From: Patescibacteria group bacterium | GTDB lineage: Bacteria; Patescibacteriota; Saccharimonadia; Saccharimonadales; Saccharimonadaceae | DNA: 52,464 nt | Reading direction: 5' to 3' | NCBI GenBank assembly: GCA_030916565.1 | Contig: JAUPWL010000002.1 | Span: 1 to 52,464, forward strand | In this document: positions 49,823 through 52,464 of the stretch, in pieces | Layout of the letters: every line of letters starts with the position of its first letter | How positions within the stretch are numbered: position 1 is the stretch's first letter | The notes under the pieces: model-generated | Databases searched by the model: none | The model's input: only the letters and a program-made list of their open reading frames with translations | What the model was told of the DNA's origin: nothing | Translations under genes and position numbers: made by a program

Positions 49823-50524
49823 CTATTTCTCTTTGTCCATGATTGGTTCGTCGTAGGCGATGGATTTGACACCCGGTTCCTTGCGTCGAACTAATTCTGC
49901 AATCGTATAGACCTCTGGTAGGATGTTTTTGCTGCTGAGGTCCGACCACTGCAACGTGCCGTAGTGAGACCGCATGCCCTCTAGTTGTTCGCCACGGTCA
50001 GGGAGGCGATAACTATATACAAATGCAACGGTGTGGACGAATAGGTCGCGCGATACGTCTTCGAGGTATTGAAAGTCCAGTACACCGGCAAATTCAATGT
50101 CATTTGCCTCGATAGAGGTTTTTTCTGACAGTTCGCGCAGGGCGGCTTGTTCGAGACTTTCGCCTTGATGGATTAATCCAGCGGGCACACAATTCCATCC
50201 AATGAATGGGGGGTAATTACGGCGAAGTAACAGTACCTTGCCATCGTTATTCGTCACGTAGATTGCCGTAATAAAGACAGGGTTGTTTGATGTTTCACCT
50301 TCGATATTTTCCTCATACTGGAGTGCCTTGAGGGCTTTGCGGGTCGGTATATAGCCACCATCCACTAGGGCGATGAACTCTGCGTGTAATAATTTTTTGA
50401 GATGATACGAAAAAGTGTTATTCGGAATTTGCGGTGGTTGCAACTGAGAAAAGCGCTGTGGCGAACGGTGTGCCAAGCTGAGAATAATTTCCTTCTGGAT
50501 GTGATGCAGGTCTCTACCAACCAT
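49823..50524 (-). CDS. Winged-helix-NUDIX protein, probable nucleotide-sensing regulator
   Basis: 233 residues. Residues 1-65 look like an ArsR/MarR-type winged helix (FSQLQPPQIPNNTFSYHLKKLLHAEFIALVDGGYIPT). The NUDIX domain covers about 80-200: AIYVTNNDGKVLLLRRNYP, the NUDIX box GLIHQGESLEQAALRELSEKT (GX5EX7REUXEXXGU with the last residues altered, EKTS) and FVYSYRLPDR. NrtR-like regulators have the reverse order. The protein may hydrolyse or only bind a nucleotide ligand. Its start faces the four-site palindrome array at 50603-50656, likely its operator. Confidence 0.85.
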   Translation of the reverse strand: MVGRDLHHIQKEIILSLAHRSPQRFSQLQPPQIPNNTFSYHLKKLLHAEFIALVDGGYIPTRKALKALQYEENIEGETSNNPVFITAIYVTNNDGKVLLLRRNYPPFIGWNCVPAGLIHQGESLEQAALRELSEKTSIEANDIEFAGVLDFQYLEDVSRDLFVHTVAFVYSYRLPDRGEQLEGMRSHYGTLQWSDLSSKNILPEVYTIAELVRRKEPGVKSIAYDEPIMDKEK

Positions 50525-50602
50525 AACGTACGCCCTTATTTCCCCTGAATATTTACATTTTTTCGGCTATTGATTTGGTGTCAGTATAGCACGTCAATAT
50601 AG

Positions 50603-50656
50603 TTGACTCAACGGATATTGAGTCAGTTTTTGTTGAGTCAACATACATTGAGTCAA
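50603..50656. repeat. Four TTGASTCAA palindromes at an exact 15-bp period
   Basis: Sites at 50603-50611 (TTGACTCAA), 50618-50626 (TTGAGTCAG), 50633-50641 (TTGAGTCAA) and 50648-50656 (TTGAGTCAA). Starts differ by 15 bp each time; the 6 bp between sites are not conserved. The array is in the 295-bp space between the leftward winged-helix-NUDIX gene and the rightward phosphoesterase gene. It looks like a cooperative operator array. Confidence 0.85.
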
Positions 50657-50690
50657 TCAAAAATGTCTATATTTCTTAAAGCTTATGTGC

Positions 50691-50777
50691 GATACTGTCA
50701 ACAAAGGGAGCGTGAGGACGAAAAACAACATGCGGGTGGCCACCACAACAGATTGTGGATGAGTCGCCTCCTTTTTT
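50691..50777 (+). ncRNA. Structured leader or small RNA ending in a terminator, upstream of the phosphoesterase gene
   Basis: A -10-like GATACT at 50691-50696 precedes a region that folds. The outer stem is GAGG-a-CGA (50714-50721) with TCG-CCTC (50764-50770), and inside is the perfect hairpin CCACAA-CAGA-TTGTGG (50743-50758). A C and T6 follow (50771-50777), 43 bp before the phosphoesterase ATG. It is either an attenuator or a free small RNA. An alternative pairing around GGTGGCCACC (50735-50744) competes with the inner hairpin. Confidence 0.5.
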
Positions 50778-50819
50778 ATAAAAAGACTAGCAAAAAATAG
50801 CAACGAGAGGGTAAACGTA

Positions 50820-51992
50820 ATGGCACGACGAAAATCACCAGAAGCGGGCGGAAATCAATCAAATAATCCTGTGGAAAACCATCCGGGCGAAGCAAAATTG
50901 GCTCAAATCTATGAAGATGGCAATCCAATTGTTTCTCGACACGATCCTGAAACAGAGGTCGTTGTCAGCTCAATTCGCAATGATTACCAGCTAGGTTACA
51001 AAGATGCTGACGGCAACGCGCAGGTAATGGATTTGCGCAAAATCTCTGTCAAAACTCGTCCTCGCCCAACACTTGATGATCTCGTTGCTAAACCTGTCGT
51101 TCCTGCCATTATCAAACCAAGTCGTGCCAAAATCCCTAACCGCGACCATAAAACAATCTTTGTATTCGGTGATGCACAGATTGGTTACCGACGTATCGAT
51201 GGTGAATACGTACCAATTCATGACGAATTGGCGATTAGCGCAGCGGTTGCACTGGCGCGACACCTTCGTCCAGATGTTGTCGTCGACCTTGGTGACACGG
51301 TAGATTTTGCCGAATTGTCACGATTCCCGGCTGATTCAAACCACTTCTATACTGGTACATTGCAACGTTCATTGCAGCGCACACACGAAATGTATGCTGA
51401 ATTCACCGCTGTTACTCCTGGTGCAACTCGTGTGGCAGTTGATTCTAACCATGTTAAACGATTGGATAGCTATTTCTTGAACCGCACACCAGTTGTTCAT
51501 GGACTCAAAGCAACCAACAACAAATACCCACTATTGTCATTCCCGAACCTTGTCGACCTCGACGATGCAAAATGGGATTTCGTCAGCGGTTATGAAGGTG
51601 CCGAATACGAATATGCCGATGACCTCGCATTTATCCACGGTCGTTTTGCTGTCAGCAACGGATCAACGGCTGCGAAATTGTCGAAAGAAAATCACGATCG
51701 TAATATCGTTCAGGGACACAAACATTCAATTGAAAGTCACTGGTACACTGATCGACGCGGTCGTAAGTTTGGCGCATTTGTCTGCGGTGCACTTTGTCGC
51801 ATCGACGGTGTTGTACCTAGTTATCACTCATCAATTCAGGTGAGCGGTCAGCCAAACCGACGATTCGAGAACTGGCAGAACGGTGTCATGGTCATTCATG
51901 ATTACGGCCAGGGTAACTATCAATTTGACCAAGTACCAATCAATAATGGCGTGATTCATTACAACGGCAAACAATTTGTCGGCGAAGTCTAA
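50820..51992 (+). CDS. Calcineurin-like metallophosphoesterase
   Basis: 390 residues with GAGAGGG upstream of the ATG. The first 115 residues are a basic, Pro/Asn-rich part of unknown role. The catalytic domain shows IFVFGDAQIGYR (GDxQ/H, metal 1), RPDVVVDLGDTVDFAEL (GDxxD), VDSNHVKRLDS (the GNH-type motif with D for G), FIHGRFA and IVQGHKHSIESHW (GHxH). Members of this group are frequent in phage and mobile DNA and often act on nucleic acid ends or cyclic nucleotides; the substrate is not known. The gene and the truncated one following may form an operon under the structured leader. Confidence 0.85.
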   Translation: MARRKSPEAGGNQSNNPVENHPGEAKLAQIYEDGNPIVSRHDPETEVVVSSIRNDYQLGYKDADGNAQVMDLRKISVKTRPRPTLDDLVAKPVVPAIIKPSRAKIPNRDHKTIFVFGDAQIGYRRIDGEYVPIHDELAISAAVALARHLRPDVVVDLGDTVDFAELSRFPADSNHFYTGTLQRSLQRTHEMYAEFTAVTPGATRVAVDSNHVKRLDSYFLNRTPVVHGLKATNNKYPLLSFPNLVDLDDAKWDFVSGYEGAEYEYADDLAFIHGRFAVSNGSTAAKLSKENHDRNIVQGHKHSIESHWYTDRRGRKFGAFVCGALCRIDGVVPSYHSSIQVSGQPNRRFENWQNGVMVIHDYGQGNYQFDQVPINNGVIHYNGKQFVGEV

Positions 51993-52019
51993 ATAAACAA
52001 TAATAAGTAGGGACGGGGC

Positions 52020-52464
52020 GTGGCAGAGAGAGCCGAAAAGTTACCAAACTGGCACCATACGCTTTATTACAAACGTAATTTTCAACAGTTTTCGTATACA
52101 TATGAATGGCGAGAGCATCCCGTCATGATTGTACCGATGCCTTACTGGGACCATGTTGATTTACACAATGCCGTTCGACCAGTTGATGGTCTGCCTAGCA
52201 GAGAACTCGCGTGCTATGCACTAAATCAATGTGTCTCTATCCAATCACAGCCAGGTACGCTCACGCATCTCGAGGCATTCACGAGCGTATGCGATGAATT
52301 AGCACAATACCACCGCCTTAACAAAAGATCATATCTGGGCAAAGAAGCTCTAAAGTTTAGTGAGCAATTTTCTCGTCAAATTGAATATATGAGTGGCAGC
52401 CTACCCGGCGCGTTTGCCGCCTATAACGGTGGGCCTGGTAATGCCGAGCGTTGGGCTGATGGTC
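52020..52464 (+). CDS. Partial gene with a lytic-transglycosylase-like AAYNGGPG motif (cut by window end)
   Basis: An open frame from GTG 52020 to the window edge, 148 codons, begins MAERAEKLPNWHHTLYYKRN 27 bp after the phosphoesterase stop. GGGACGGGG upstream is a loose ribosome-binding site. Near the cut end it reads GALP-like SLPGAFAAYNGGPGNAERW, which is the third motif of SLT lytic transglycosylases (AAYNxGPG). The catalytic Glu motif (E-S) expected about 40-60 residues before is not visible, so a non-catalytic or divergent member is possible. The C-terminus is outside the window. Confidence 0.65.
   Translation, partial: MAERAEKLPNWHHTLYYKRNFQQFSYTYEWREHPVMIVPMPYWDHVDLHNAVRPVDGLPSRELACYALNQCVSIQSQPGTLTHLEAFTSVCDELAQYHRLNKRSYLGKEALKFSEQFSRQIEYMSGSLPGAFAAYNGGPGNAERWADG

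Noticed and set aside
50603-50656. The four regularly spaced TTGASTCAA sites as a CRISPR array
   Set aside because: Repeats are only 9 bp, spacers 6 bp, and no cas gene is in the window. The pattern fits an operator array.

Overview
The window is a replication-origin region followed by a long surface-glycan territory of a small-genome bacterium. The gene order recF-dnaN-dnaA / oriC / rpmH-rnpA-yidC-jag, the compact spacing with many 1-4 bp overlaps, many start codons placed only 6-8 nt after a -10 hexamer, and a very large share of genes devoted to cell-surface sugars suggest a Patescibacteria (CPR) member, most likely Candidatus Saccharibacteria (TM7). This assignment is by recall of gene style, not by a search. 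TGA is used as a normal stop (wzt, the capE-like gene, one glycosyltransferase), so the UGA-recoding Gracilibacteria and Absconditabacteria are unlikely.

Layout. (1) 1-5790: origin core. dnaA, dnaN and recF run leftward; rpmH, rnpA, yidC and jag run rightward; a DnaA-box cluster lies between dnaA and rpmH. (2) 5806-7847: two leftward glycosyltransferases. (3) 7848-8870: an AT-rich insert with a KilA-N gene and three palindromic operator-like repeats. (4) 8867-11931: an OpgC-like membrane acyltransferase followed by sucC and sucD, apparently one operon that could make succinyl-CoA and use it to decorate glycan. (5) 11981-14455: GT4 glycosyltransferases including a frameshifted remnant. (6) 14501-27186: an ABC-transporter-dependent polysaccharide cluster: Wzm/Wzt, a three-gene UDP-6-deoxy-N-acetyl-L-hexosamine pathway, a methyltransferase, a two-domain and a three-domain glycosyltransferase, and a GT2. 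(7) 27213-31756: secreted and anchored proteins, galE, a nucleotidyltransferase and a methyltransferase. (8) 31851-34183: glmS, then a non-coding segment with a small-RNA-like unit and an atypical class II tRNA, closed by a second copy of the glmS 3' end. (9) 34184-38522: two small membrane proteins, a large SGNH-hydrolase surface protein, a second small-RNA-like unit and a DUF3800 protein. (10) 38566-42931: second glycan block: GT4, four-helix-bundle protein, polyprenyl sugar phosphotransferase, O-antigen-ligase-like protein. (11) 42912-52464: a LexA DNA-binding domain without peptidase, two beta-lactamase-fold surface proteins (one with lost active site), a membrane-anchored ClpB-like AAA+ protein, an HhH protein, a carboxymuconolactone decarboxylase-like protein, a winged-helix-NUDIX regulator facing a 15-bp-period operator array and a structured leader, a metallophosphoesterase, and a gene cut by the window end.

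Together the genes describe a cell that makes and exports at least one polysaccharide from GlcNAc- and galactose-derived precursors (glmS, galE, the dehydratase/reductase/epimerase trio), starts chains with a WbaP-like transferase, exports by Wzm/Wzt, joins or polymerises with a WaaL-like protein and probably modifies the product by methylation and succinylation. The least explained parts are the small-RNA/tRNA segment behind glmS, the operator array at 50603-50656 and the KilA-N insert.
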